A stretch of 58,674 bases of DNA from B4-G1 sp964393895 (lineage in GTDB: Bacteria > Chloroflexota > Anaerolineae > B4-G1). The notes beneath the pieces were generated by a model that was given only the letters and a program-made list of their open reading frames with translations, had not been told where the DNA came from and ran no database searches. This document shows, piece after piece, positions 24,741 to 31,896 of the stretch. Each line of letters starts with the position of its first letter. Position 1 is the first letter of the stretch. The stretch spans positions 1 to 58,674 of the forward strand of contig CAYMWP010000008.1 of assembly GCA_964393895.1 (NCBI GenBank), in the 5' to 3' direction. Position numbers and translations under genes: made by a program.

Positions 24741-24941
24741 ATGAAGCAGGAAAAGTTGAACGTGGTATTGAAGGCGCATAAAGTCTGGCTAGAGACTGAT
24801 GGACAGCAAGGCCGCAGAGCTGAACTGGGTTGGGCGGACCTGCGCGGGGTGGACCTGGGGGGGGCTGAACTGCGCGGGGCATACCTGGAGGGGGCTGAAC
24901 TGGGCGGAGACAGAGACAGACACGATGAATTTCAGAGTTGA
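24741..24941 (+). CDS. Short pentapeptide-repeat protein
   Basis: A 66-aa protein. Residues 27-55 are about six pentapeptide repeats (A-E/D-L-x-G type: AELGWADLRGVDLGGAELRG). It is much shorter than the usual right-handed quadrilateral helix proteins such as Qnr/MfpA. The C terminus (DRDRHDEFQS) reads into sequence that duplicates the leader downstream of promoter 2, suggesting truncation by recombination. A G8 run at 24857-24864 lies inside the repeats. Function uncertain. Confidence 0.6.
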   Translation: MKQEKLNVVLKAHKVWLETDGQQGRRAELGWADLRGVDLGGAELRGAYLEGAELGGDRDRHDEFQS

Positions 24942-24950
24942 GACAGACGA

Positions 24951-24968
24951 GGGGGCCGCAAGGCCCCC
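24951..24968 (+). terminator. GNRA-tetraloop hairpin, copy 2
   Basis: Second perfect copy of GGGGGCC-GCAA-GGCCCCC. It is followed by ACTATACAAGCAAGGCGGAGG, matching the leader after copy 1 (ATTACACAAGCAAGGGAGG). The whole intergenic block is therefore duplicated. Confidence 0.6.
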
Positions 24969-24994
24969 ACTATACAAGCAAGGCGGAGGAATAG

Positions 24995-25369
24995 ATGGCA
25001 AAGGTCACAGGATTGGGAGCCGACTGGGAGCAGAGCATCAGTGATTCGCACGACGAAATAGATGCGCGATGGCGCGCCGAGAGCGGGTACGCTGATCTAG
25101 AAGATCGCAAGGAAGAGGTCGACTCCCTGATCGAAGAGGGCGAAGGCTTGCTGAGGGAGATGAGTCCGCTGGAGCTTATCGACCCAGCATACGTAGATGC
25201 GATGCTCCGCCTGGCGCAGATTGCAGAAGAATTGGATAACGAAGCGTTGTGGCTGGCGTGTGACGAGGATGCAGGTACCTCGAAAGACAATTTGATCGAG
25301 CTGTTCGGGCAGTGCTACGACAAGGTTGCCGATATTGAGTCCGAGATGGAAGAATTGCGCGGGTGGTAA
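24995..25369 (+). CDS. Hypothetical acidic helical protein
   Basis: A 124-aa, strongly acidic helical protein (DRKEEVDSLIEEGEGLLREM; KVADIESEMEELRGW). Ribosome site GGCGGAGGAATAG. It may be a DNA-mimic or adaptor; nothing specific is recognised. Confidence 0.5.
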   Translation: MAKVTGLGADWEQSISDSHDEIDARWRAESGYADLEDRKEEVDSLIEEGEGLLREMSPLELIDPAYVDAMLRLAQIAEELDNEALWLACDEDAGTSKDNLIELFGQCYDKVADIESEMEELRGW

Positions 25370-25386
25370 GAATGGGTGGCACGGAA

Positions 25387-25459
25387 TAGATATATCCCGG
25401 TACGGTTGACCGGTACGGCAAGATTGGGATATATCTAGATTCATACCACGTACCGTACC
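25387..25459. promoter_or_regulatory. Operator-like cluster of inverted and direct repeats
   Basis: TAGATATATCCC (25387-25398) and GGGATATATCTA (25426-25437) form a 12-bp inverted repeat. Between the arms are two direct copies of CCGGTACGG (25397-25405, 25410-25418), and the inverted core CCGTACC lies at 25453-25459. The gap between genes 25369 and 25582 holds no convincing gene. A repressor-binding region or RNA hairpin is inferred. A frame from 25439 to 25600 is open but has no start near its 5' end. Confidence 0.5.
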
Positions 25460-25581
25460 AGTTATAAGGAGTATGAGCGGTTCCAGGATGGGACGTATCA
25501 TCGAGCGACCGGGCTGGTAGATGTATTCGTGACGGTAGCTGAGGCAGGTGAAGAGGCTGGGCTAGTCTATGAGGAGGCAAT

Positions 25582-26544
25582 ATGCAATTGCAGCAGGTAA
25601 TGGATAAGCAGCTGGCCGCGAAGAAGGCCGTGAATGAAGAGGAACGGAAGGCTCGTCAGGCGCGAGAGCTGGTGGTGATTAGAGATGTATTTGAAAAGGT
25701 TCTACTCTGGACCAAGGAGACGGACGAGGGACGGGCGTTCGCTGAGGAGTATGAGCTGACGACAAAATCTGGCAATCCGGTGATTCGGTTCCGGCCTCAC
25801 AGCGGTGACGGGCCTGATGTCGAGTTCCGGAATGCGCAGGTATCGCCGCCTGCTTTCTGGGCCGACGTTTGGCTAGTCGGGTGGATCTCTGAACACACAA
25901 AGCTGAATCCTAGCGATGAGAAGGAAGAGCTCCGGAAGCAGGCGAGCAGCTACACATTCGACCTGGCGATGTTTCTGGCGACGCGATCCGTTTGGATTGA
26001 GGAGGCTCGTGATACGCGGAGAAGCCTGCTCCAGCAGAACGCGGTCGCGATGATGAATGAGGCATTCCGTACACTTAAGGCTGAGGGCAAGTGGAGGGCC
26101 GCTGAGATTGAGTATTTGCAGCAGCAGTGGCTTGCCCTAGCAGAACCCGCTGAGGCCAAGACGATCCGCCAGTACACTCAACAGAAGATCGCGACGCTTC
26201 TCGTTCAAGAAGAATGGACCGAGAAGCGTGCTAGAATCGCCAAGGCATGTGAGGAGATCCAGGCGGCGGCATTCGAGGGCGGGCATCAGAAGCACCTGCT
26301 GAGGGTTCCCGGAATAGATCGGTGCTACCATGTGGATCAGGCGACCCAAGACGGCCCATGGTTCACTATCACTGGCGTCGATAAGGATGGCGAGATCGAG
26401 GGCCACTTGGTAACGATCAATGGGCCGTATGTAATAGAGTCCTCGTATCTCTATGAGCCGCAGGACTCGCCCTGGTTTACTGAGGTCGAGATCGAGGGTG
26501 AGACCTGCACAATCTATCGGGTTCCTGGGCTTGCCATTATATGA
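25582..26544 (+). CDS. Hypothetical early protein, 320 aa
   Basis: Helical N-terminal part (KQLAAKKAVNEEERKARQAR) and a long helical centre (SLLQQNAVAMMNEAFRTLKA), ending in a beta-rich C-terminal domain (CYHVDQATQDGPWFTITGVD, then DSPWFTEVEIEGETCTIY). Ribosome site GAGGAGGCAAT. No family recognised. It precedes the regulator at 26583 and is the largest unknown in the early region. Confidence 0.55.
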   Translation: MQLQQVMDKQLAAKKAVNEEERKARQARELVVIRDVFEKVLLWTKETDEGRAFAEEYELTTKSGNPVIRFRPHSGDGPDVEFRNAQVSPPAFWADVWLVGWISEHTKLNPSDEKEELRKQASSYTFDLAMFLATRSVWIEEARDTRRSLLQQNAVAMMNEAFRTLKAEGKWRAAEIEYLQQQWLALAEPAEAKTIRQYTQQKIATLLVQEEWTEKRARIAKACEEIQAAAFEGGHQKHLLRVPGIDRCYHVDQATQDGPWFTITGVDKDGEIEGHLVTINGPYVIESSYLYEPQDSPWFTEVEIEGETCTIYRVPGLAII

Positions 26545-26559
26545 TAATAATGTTATAAT
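26531..26559 (+). promoter_or_regulatory. Promoter before HTH regulator
   Basis: TTGCCA-17-TATAAT overlapping the 3' end of the 25582 gene, followed 16 bp later by AAGGAGGG and the ATG at 26583. One mismatch in the -35. Confidence 0.75.
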
Positions 26560-26582
26560 GCTATTATTGAAAGGAGGGAAGT

Positions 26583-26960
26583 ATGAACAAAATTACTGAC
26601 AAGCAGTTCGAGCGATTGGCGACCATCTCTCGTCTGTATAATCGAGACCCGCATCTGGCCGAACTAGCAACGACGATCGGCAGAAGCTGGAGCACCGTGA
26701 GATACTGGGCGATTACTGGGAAGATCCCATTCTATCGAGAGGGCAGATTTATGTACGTACCATTGGACAAGATACGAGATTGGAGGCAGCCAACATTCAC
26801 CCACGGCGCGAAATTGCGACGGTCTGACGTAAAGACCATTAGAGCGAGAAAGCGCAAGGGCGAGACGTTGGAGGAGGTCTACCAGGATTACCTAGCCAAG
26901 GTCAGCGAGAGAGCTTTTCGGCGCGTGTGGCGAGGCGAGTCGTATCAAGACATAGCATAA
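26583..26960 (+). CDS. HTH DNA-binding regulator (excisionase/MerR-like)
   Basis: A 125-aa protein. Residues 24-62 form a winged helix of the excisionase/MerR type (HLAELATTIGRSWSTVRYW, then GKIPFYREGRFMYVPLDKI). The C-terminal part (RRSDVKTIRARKRKGETLEE) is a second helical, basic module like those following phage HNH/AP2 domains. It has its own promoter and a following hairpin, so it is a stand-alone unit. A role as early regulator is inferred; no integrase accompanies it, so excision is unlikely. Confidence 0.6.
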   Translation: MNKITDKQFERLATISRLYNRDPHLAELATTIGRSWSTVRYWAITGKIPFYREGRFMYVPLDKIRDWRQPTFTHGAKLRRSDVKTIRARKRKGETLEEVYQDYLAKVSERAFRRVWRGESYQDIA

Positions 26961-26965
26961 AAAAG

Positions 26966-26990
26966 AGACGGAGGTGACCGGTCTCCGTCT
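26966..26990 (-). terminator. Hairpin with U-run on the minus strand
   Basis: AGACGGAG / CTCCGTCT (8 bp, 9-nt loop). On the - strand this stem is followed by six T (the AAAAAA at 26959-26964 on +), giving a textbook intrinsic terminator for leftward transcription. On + there is no U-run directly after it, but a small GGGC/GCCC hairpin (27002-27015) with TTCTTC follows. Confidence 0.5.
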
Positions 26991-27064
26991 ACAGTTCAGA
27001 TGGGCGGATAAGCCCTTCTTCATATTCATAATAGCACATCGTGAGCGCGATAGCAAGGAGCAAC

Positions 27065-27733
27065 ATGACAGGCTGGTTAGTGTCGAAGGATAAGCTATTT
27101 ACACTGACTCCGGTCTCACTTACAATGAGAGAAGGCGTATCCTTTGAAGAGTGGGAAACAACGTTCCAGCAGGTGCGCCGGATTCAGAACGCCCTACCCT
27201 ACTATGTGGGAGATCTCTTGAACTACGGCGAGGCGCACTATGGAGAGACCTACGCCCAGGCGGTTGAGGACACCGGATATAGTGTGCAGACATTGACGAA
27301 TTATAAGAGCGTATGTTCCAAGGTCGCGCCAGAGCGGAGACGGGAAGGCCTCAATTGGACGCATCACGTCCTGGTAGCAAAGTTCGAGCCAGAGGAACAG
27401 GAGTGTTGGCTAGATCGTGCTGAGGTCAATCAGTGGGACACCGGCGAGCTGAGGGTAGCTATCAGGTCCCTAGAGCAGATCGAGGCACCAAAGGCAGAAG
27501 CAAAGCCCATAGAAGTCGTAGAGGTAGAGCCCATCATCGAACCTGTCGTAGAAGTAGCTGGCGCGTTCCCGTCTAGTTATCCTCCGTTACCCTGGGCGCG
27601 GGAGTTTACGCTGACCCTATCAACGAGTGAGGTAGGGATTTTGTGGACGTTCTTTGCCCGTCGTGAGGAGGAGATGGCGCCTAGCGAGCAGGCAGTCTTC
27701 GAGAAGATCGAGACACTGTGGCTCTCAATATAG
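27065..27733 (+). CDS. Phage regulatory/replication-associated protein
   Basis: A 222-aa protein. ATG 27065 follows AAGGAG; GTG 27041 is upstream. Residues 35-90 contain GDLLNYGEAHYGETYAQAVE and DTGYSVQTLTNYKSVCSKV, a helical DNA-binding motif frequent in phage and plasmid proteins. A proline/valine linker (residues 143-175) joins an acidic C-terminal domain. Its position before the replication genes suggests regulation of replication. Function not established. Confidence 0.55.
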   Translation: MTGWLVSKDKLFTLTPVSLTMREGVSFEEWETTFQQVRRIQNALPYYVGDLLNYGEAHYGETYAQAVEDTGYSVQTLTNYKSVCSKVAPERRREGLNWTHHVLVAKFEPEEQECWLDRAEVNQWDTGELRVAIRSLEQIEAPKAEAKPIEVVEVEPIIEPVVEVAGAFPSSYPPLPWAREFTLTLSTSEVGILWTFFARREEEMAPSEQAVFEKIETLWLSI

Positions 27734-27807
27734 AACAAACGTTCGCATCGCGTGCGATAGGATGATGAAGAGGGCCAGGAATCTACATCGGGACGGAGAT
27801 TGCTGAG

Positions 27808-27954
27808 ATGAGGATTGAGATACTCGAAAAGGAGGTGTGTTATGTAACCGGGCCTAAAGAGCCTACGAGCGAAGCGGAGCGGATTCTATTGTGTCCAATT
27901 ATGTGCCCAAAAGCTGCACGACGTGGGACTCGTCACACAGCCCGCGTCGTTTGA
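27808..27954 (+). CDS. Possible 48-aa protein
   Basis: ATG 27808 lies nine bases after GGAG. The product (MRIEILEKEVCYVTG..., with LLCPIMCPKAARRGTRHTAR) has a basic C terminus. It ends just before the RNA1 promoter. It is the only coding candidate between 27733 and 27960; real expression is uncertain. Confidence 0.3.
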   Translation: MRIEILEKEVCYVTGPKEPTSEAERILLCPIMCPKAARRGTRHTARVV

Positions 27955-27967
27955 TCCGAGAAAAGGG

Positions 27968-27996
27968 TTTACATTTAGCCACACATGTGGTATAAT
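27968..27996 (+). promoter_or_regulatory. Promoter of structured RNA 1
   Basis: TTTACA-17-TATAAT, one mismatch in the -35. Predicted start is near 28003, directly at the first hairpin of RNA 1. Confidence 0.8.
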
Positions 27997-28002
27997 GTGG
28001 GT

Positions 28003-28177
28003 GTGAGCAGATCACAGCCTTTAAGATGGTAACTTGAGGGATAGAAAAACTAGGCAACACTACCAGCAAGAGCCCTTGATTTCTCTAGGGCGGCAGAGAC
28101 GGATCTATGTCTAACCAACATAGAAATGCTGGTATGTGCCGCCGGGTCGCCGCCCTAGAGAAGCAAAGGGCTTTTTA
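28003..28177 (+). ncRNA. Structured RNA 1: pseudoknot-capable leader ending in terminator
   Basis: About 175 nt between a strong promoter and an intrinsic terminator, upstream of the primase gene. Helices visible: GTGA/TCAC (28003-28015); CCTTTAAG/CTTGAGGG (28018-28025/28033-28040); TACCAGCA/TGCTGGTA (28061-28068/28127-28134); long stem 28071-28094/28149-28172 (7+14 bp around a 3x3 loop) followed by TTTTT; and CTATGT/ACATAG (28105-28123) in its loop. The 8-bp helix and the long stem cross, giving an H-type pseudoknot. A competing pairing GGCGGCA/TGCCGCC (28089-28095/28137-28143) exists. It may be a small RNA or an attenuator of the primase gene. Confidence 0.7.
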
Positions 28178-28261
28178 TATTTTCGTGGCTATGACTTGCC
28201 TGAGAGCGTGTTCGACGAAGAGGTAGAAATATGATGAGCGTGCCATTAAAGGAGCATAGCC

Positions 28262-29221
28262 ATGCCGCGAGAGGACAGTTTGCCAGCAGTATTCAACGCC
28301 TATCTTGGTAAGGTCTCCTATATTCAGCGCGAGAGCGACACGACCTGGACGTCAAGCTGTCCTCAGTGTGGTGGTGACGTTCACCCAGGCGGCGAATGGC
28401 CAGACCGTTGTGTGTGGTTCGCTGATAGCAAGCCTCTCGGCTATTGTCGAAGGTGTGGTGGCGTCTTCTGGTCCGATGCGGATGGCTATGAGCCAGACCC
28501 GGAAGCGCTGGAAAAGTGGCGGCAGCGTCAAGAGAAGCGCGAGCAGGAGCGCAAACGATCCGCCGAGAGAGCCCTAGAGCATCTACGGCGAGACCGATTC
28601 TGGGAGCGATACCACGATCAGATGGGCGACGTAGGTGAACGATACTGGGAGCAGCGCGGTATACCAAAAACGTATCGTATGTGGTGGCAACTAGGCTATG
28701 ACCCGGATCATAGGTTCTTTGTGCGTGGCGAGCCGTGGCACACAGCGACGGCGACTATCCCGATCATGGGCAAGGATTGGGCGCCGCTGAATATAAAGCA
28801 TCGGCTGATAAAGGTGCCCCCAAATGGCGGAAAGTATCGTTACGAGTTAGCTGGTCAAGGCCAAGGGCTGTTCCGGTGCAATCCTGATCTGGACCTATCT
28901 GAGCATGTGATAGCCGTTGAGGGAGAGGTCAAGGCCATGGTGGTGATGGTAACGCTGGACAATGCAAACGCCAAAGTGGTAGGACTGCCAGGCACCAATC
29001 CGAGCGATGACGTGATTACGGAGCTGGCCCAGGCGGATAGCGTAACGCTGATTATGGACCCTGGCGCAAGGCGCGAGACCTGGCGGATGACGGGCAAGCT
29101 GGGCCGCCAGCGGTGCAGAGTGCTGATACCAAGCATGAAGATAGACGACGGGATTATGGCCTCTGGGATGAGCAAGCGCGATCTGGAGACCATGATCAGA
29201 ACAGCGGTACCCGCAGGTTGA
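28262..29221 (+). CDS. DnaG-type primase (zinc finger plus Toprim)
   Basis: A 319-aa protein. Residues 27-65 have a zinc-ribbon pattern (CPQCGG...CRRCGG). Residues 80-115 are a charged helix. The Toprim core lies at about 215-290: HVIAVEGEVKAMVVMV with the first acidic residue (EGE), then VTLIMDPGARRE (DPG). Ribosome site AAGGAG seven bases before ATG 28262. It makes primers for phage replication, with the helicase at 30306. It is shorter than DnaG and lacks an obvious C-terminal helicase-binding domain. Confidence 0.75.
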   Translation: MPREDSLPAVFNAYLGKVSYIQRESDTTWTSSCPQCGGDVHPGGEWPDRCVWFADSKPLGYCRRCGGVFWSDADGYEPDPEALEKWRQRQEKREQERKRSAERALEHLRRDRFWERYHDQMGDVGERYWEQRGIPKTYRMWWQLGYDPDHRFFVRGEPWHTATATIPIMGKDWAPLNIKHRLIKVPPNGGKYRYELAGQGQGLFRCNPDLDLSEHVIAVEGEVKAMVVMVTLDNANAKVVGLPGTNPSDDVITELAQADSVTLIMDPGARRETWRMTGKLGRQRCRVLIPSMKIDDGIMASGMSKRDLETMIRTAVPAG

Positions 29222-29246
29222 CATTTAGAGATATCTATGATAAAAT
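29218..29246 (+). promoter_or_regulatory. Promoter of structured RNA 2
   Basis: TTGACA-17-TAAAAT; the -35 overlaps the primase stop codon. Predicted start is about 29252, exactly at the first paired strand of RNA 2. Confidence 0.8.
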
Positions 29247-29251
29247 GTTTT

Positions 29252-29361
29252 TGCTGTAAGGTATGAAAGCAGAGGTATAATAACATGGCAATTAGCCCAG
29301 GCCCGGCGGAAGACATCGCCTCTGCGATTATCTTACAGCACCGCCGGACCTGGGCTTTGCA
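29252..29361 (+). ncRNA. Structured RNA 2: pseudoknot/attenuator-like leader
   Basis: About 110 nt. The 5' end TGCTGTAAG (29252-29260) pairs perfectly with CTTACAGCA (29332-29340), and GCAGAGG (29269-29275) with CCTCTGC (29319-29325), together 16 bp nested. The terminator-like stem 29294-29309/29341-29356 (15 of 16 bp) uses the loop of that structure, so the two are pseudoknotted or mutually exclusive. ATCGC/GCGAT (29315-29328) is an alternative hairpin compatible with the terminator. It precedes the replication initiator gene. The layout matches RNA 1 although the sequence does not. Confidence 0.7.
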
Positions 29362-29380
29362 TTTACTGGAGCCGGAACAC

Positions 29381-29449
29381 ATGAAGCGACTTAGGGCCTA
29401 CAAAAAGTGCGCCCCACGTACGCGTGGGATGATTGGAGATCCGAGATGA
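29381..29449 (+). CDS. Possible 22-aa leader peptide
   Basis: ATG 29381 with GGAG nine bases upstream encodes a very basic peptide (MKRLRAYKKCAPRTRGMIGD...). It ends with TGA overlapping the ATG of the initiator (ATGA at 29446). It could couple translation of the initiator to the RNA 2 leader. Confidence 0.3.
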   Translation: MKRLRAYKKCAPRTRGMIGDPR

Positions 29450-30312
29450 GTGAGCAAGAGCAAGAGTATAGCGTTGAGGATATAGTCATTCCTGACGATA
29501 CAAAGGGCACCACATCTGGGATCATCCGGGTAGAGCATAACCGCAAGAATCCCTATACCATGATAAGCCAAGCCGTGTTGGAAGATGCCGAGTTATCCTG
29601 GGAAGCTCGCGGGATGCTGGGCTACCTTCTGAGCAAGCCCAATGATTGGACAGTACGATTCACTGACTTAGTGAGACAGTCGCCTGCTGGAGCAACCAAG
29701 ACAAGGCGCATCTTTAAGGAGATCGAGGCGGCTGGGCATATCGTTAGAACGAGGACATCTAGGAAGGGCCGGTTCATCTGGACGACAACGGTCTATGAGG
29801 TTCCCATTACCAGGAAGACCATATATAGAAAACCTATAGATGGTAAATCCATAGATAGTAAATCCATTGATGGAAAACCTGAACATATAATAAGTACTGA
29901 TTTACTAAGTACTGACTTACCGAGTGTGTCTGTGAGTACCCAGACACACAGCAATACTTCGTCAGCGAGTACGCTGACACGGGCCGAGCCCGCTCCGGCC
30001 TCTCCCAAGGCTCCGTCCAAGCGAGCGCAGCAGAACGCGATCAGGAAGGCGGTGGGTGAGCATTTCCAAGAGGTAACACATTTGAAGCCACCCGCTACGA
30101 ATGCCAAGGCATTAGGGAGACTCTGGTGGTCACCGATTAGGGAGATTTGCGTAATGGCCGAATGGGACGTAAACAGAGCCAAGCAACTTATATCATCTGC
30201 GGTGATCAAGCTGGAAGGAATGACGATAAGCGATCCGAACAGTATCTTGAAGACGTGTCGAGCATTGGCGGCTGTGGGATTTAGCCAAACAGGGAGGGCT
30301 CAACAATGGTAA
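29446..30312 (+). CDS. Replication initiator (winged-helix, DnaD/O-like)
   Basis: A 288-aa protein. ATG 29446 follows GGAG; GTG 29407 is an alternative. Residues 30-110 form a winged-helix replication-protein domain (NPYTMISQAVLEDAELSWEA, GMLGYLLSKPNDWTVRFTDL, FKEIEAAGHIVRTRTS). A low-complexity linker of about 100 residues follows, built of five-residue repeats (PIDGKSIDSKSIDGK), then a C-terminal helical domain (KAVGEHFQEVTHLKPPATNA...). The DNA coding for the linker carries 15-bp repeats, as in lambda O, so the protein may bind its own gene. The helicase follows with a 7-bp overlap. Confidence 0.65.
   Translation: MSEQEQEYSVEDIVIPDDTKGTTSGIIRVEHNRKNPYTMISQAVLEDAELSWEARGMLGYLLSKPNDWTVRFTDLVRQSPAGATKTRRIFKEIEAAGHIVRTRTSRKGRFIWTTTVYEVPITRKTIYRKPIDGKSIDSKSIDGKPEHIISTDLLSTDLPSVSVSTQTHSNTSSASTLTRAEPAPASPKAPSKRAQQNAIRKAVGEHFQEVTHLKPPATNAKALGRLWWSPIREICVMAEWDVNRAKQLISSAVIKLEGMTISDPNSILKTCRALAAVGFSQTGRAQQW
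29806..29949 (+). repeat. Iteron-like repeats and hairpin: candidate replication origin
   Basis: Four clear tandem 15-mers at 29821-29880 (for example ATAGATGGTAAATCC, ATAGATAGTAAATCC, ATTGATGGAAAACCT), with a degenerate fifth at 29806-29820. Two more 15-mers follow: AAGTACTGATTTACT and AAGTACTGACTTACC (29892-29921). A 9-bp hairpin GTGTGTCTG/CAGACACAC (29924-29949) closes the block. The region is AT-rich compared with its surroundings. Position inside the initiator gene is the lambdoid origin layout. Confidence 0.55.
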
Positions 30313-31295
30313 TGCGTCCAAAGATGGCTTATGCGCCGCAAGAGGTCGGGGCGTTGGCGCTGGCGGAGATTGAGCGATGTATACAACAGGCCAGTCTGGG
30401 CATCATCACGCCGTGGCCGCACTGCAACAAGAAGATCAAGCCCTTGAGGCCCGGCAAGCTGGCGGTGATCCAGGCATACACGAGCAACTATAAGACGGGA
30501 CTGATGACCTTTTGGGCGCGGTGGCTGGCCGAGAAGTTGAGAGACGCCAGCAAGGGCGGGGAGATTGTGGTATTTGTATCGTGGGAGGATACGGTAGAGG
30601 ATATGGGCATCTATGATCTAGCCAATGCCGCCAAGATCGAGATGGACGCCATTACCGCCGGGACGATCAGTGAGCAGGATATGGAGCGGCTAAAGGCGGC
30701 GTCATTTACACGTGGGGCTCTGCCATTGTGGATCGTAGGCAACAGCTCGGCCAGACCGAGAGAGACAAAGCGATTGACCATGACCGAGACGGAGGACGTG
30801 CTGACCTGGGTGGCTGATAAAATGGGCGTGACGATCCGGGCGATATTTCTGGACTATGTGCAGAAGATCATGCCCGAGGGCAAGGGGAGCTGGGGCCGCG
30901 ATGGACGCAGGACAGACGTGATGGAGAACACATTTCGAGCAGAGCAGCTAGGCGGGGCATTAGGCGCGCCGATCATCATGGGAGCGCAGTCTGGGCGGAC
31001 CAGTAATGAGTCAAAATGGAAAGTGCCGCAACCTTGGCACGCTCAAGAGACAAGCGCCTTGGAGCAATTCGCCACCTTGATGCTGTCGCTATGGATTCCG
31101 CACAAGACAGAGGGATTATCAGACCCAGTGAATCAAGCAACCTGGCTCTCTACGCCAGCGGGGACACGGCTTGAGGTCACGGAAAATCTGATGATTATGG
31201 CGCTATTGAAACAAAAGAGAGGGCCAGCGGGCGGCTTCTGGCCTATGCACATCGACTATGAGGCTAACGAGATATGGCCGATACAGGAGTGGTAG
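30306..31295 (+). CDS. Replicative DNA helicase (DnaB-like RecA fold)
   Basis: A 329-aa protein lacking the DnaB N-terminal domain. The core has LRPGKLAVIQAYTSNYKTGL, in which the Walker A is degenerate (Y-x-x-x-YKTG rather than GxGKT), then VVFVSWEDTVEDMGIY, the Walker B-like AIFLDYVQKI and APIIMGAQSGRTS. This order fits a DnaB-family ATPase. It follows the initiator and should unwind DNA at the fork. The altered P-loop is odd and could mean a helicase-loader or inactive ATPase. Confidence 0.65.
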   Translation: MVMRPKMAYAPQEVGALALAEIERCIQQASLGIITPWPHCNKKIKPLRPGKLAVIQAYTSNYKTGLMTFWARWLAEKLRDASKGGEIVVFVSWEDTVEDMGIYDLANAAKIEMDAITAGTISEQDMERLKAASFTRGALPLWIVGNSSARPRETKRLTMTETEDVLTWVADKMGVTIRAIFLDYVQKIMPEGKGSWGRDGRRTDVMENTFRAEQLGGALGAPIIMGAQSGRTSNESKWKVPQPWHAQETSALEQFATLMLSLWIPHKTEGLSDPVNQATWLSTPAGTRLEVTENLMIMALLKQKRGPAGGFWPMHIDYEANEIWPIQEW

Positions 31296-31699
31296 AGAAG
31301 AAGGTACATCCCGACGTAGAATTGGAGGATAAAATGCAACCAGGGAGAGAGATGGATGCGCTCATTGCAGAGCATGTGATGGGCTGGAAGTTTATTCCGT
31401 GGAACGGCGGCAAGACGAATTGCCCTCATTGTGGCCGGACGTATCAGGGATATTGTAACTATTATGATCCGATGGTCTACTGCGATAGAGATTGCCACTA
31501 CTCAACCGACGATGATGCGGCTTGGAATGTTGTGAAGGCGATGTGGGCGAAGGGGTATGAAATCAATCTGTCTCATGACAATGGGCAGATTGATTGTGAC
31601 TTTCGGACGGGGGGATGCGAGTGGGACTGGGCAAGCGTCCCTTCTTTTCCTCACGCCGTCTGCATGGCGACGCTGCGGGCGATGGGGGTGGTATTATGA
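31274..31699 (+). CDS. Phage ABA-sandwich-type protein
   Basis: A 141-aa protein. The start at 31274 overlaps the helicase gene; ATG 31334 is an alternative. It contains a zinc-like pair (NCPHCGRTY ... YCDRDCHYST), then MWAKGYEINLSHDNGQ and FPHAVCMATLRAM, the pattern of the small phage ABA sandwich domain. Common in phage accessory regions; its role is unknown. Confidence 0.55.
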   Translation: MADTGVVEKKVHPDVELEDKMQPGREMDALIAEHVMGWKFIPWNGGKTNCPHCGRTYQGYCNYYDPMVYCDRDCHYSTDDDAAWNVVKAMWAKGYEINLSHDNGQIDCDFRTGGCEWDWASVPSFPHAVCMATLRAMGVVL

Positions 31700-31896
31700 A
31701 TAGGTTTGCTGTGTTTACATTTTGTGCCGCTTGCGGGAAAGCCAGACTCGTCTATGTAGATGATGGCGATATAGACGAACTGATTGAGCTGGGCGCGGCC
31801 ACACGAAACGAGCTTCATCGACGCGGGTGGGTAGGCGCAGATGATGCGTTGGTCTGCCCAGCCTGCTCCAAAGAGACAGGAGAGGACGATGAGTGA
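31696..31896 (+). CDS. Small zinc-ribbon protein
   Basis: A 66-aa protein. ATG 31696 overlaps the preceding TGA. Two CxxC knuckles (FCAACGK; VCPACSK) flank an acidic middle (DDGDIDELIEL). Likely binds zinc; function unknown. Confidence 0.55.
   Translation: MNRFAVFTFCAACGKARLVYVDDGDIDELIELGAATRNELHRRGWVGADDALVCPACSKETGEDDE

Noticed and set aside
26583..26960. Excisionase of a temperate module
   Set aside because: The HTH resembles excisionase, but no integrase, repressor pair or attachment site was found.
28061..28172. HDV-like self-cleaving ribozyme
   Set aside because: The strand order is similar (crossing helices), but stems are far too long, no P4/J4-2 with catalytic C could be placed, and the end is a normal terminator.
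28003..28177. 6S RNA
   Set aside because: Length fits, but there is no single rod with a large central bubble; instead 5' hairpins and a crossing helix are seen.
28231..28310. Small ORF starting ATGATG before the primase
   Set aside because: It overlaps the primase start in another frame for most of its length and has no motif.
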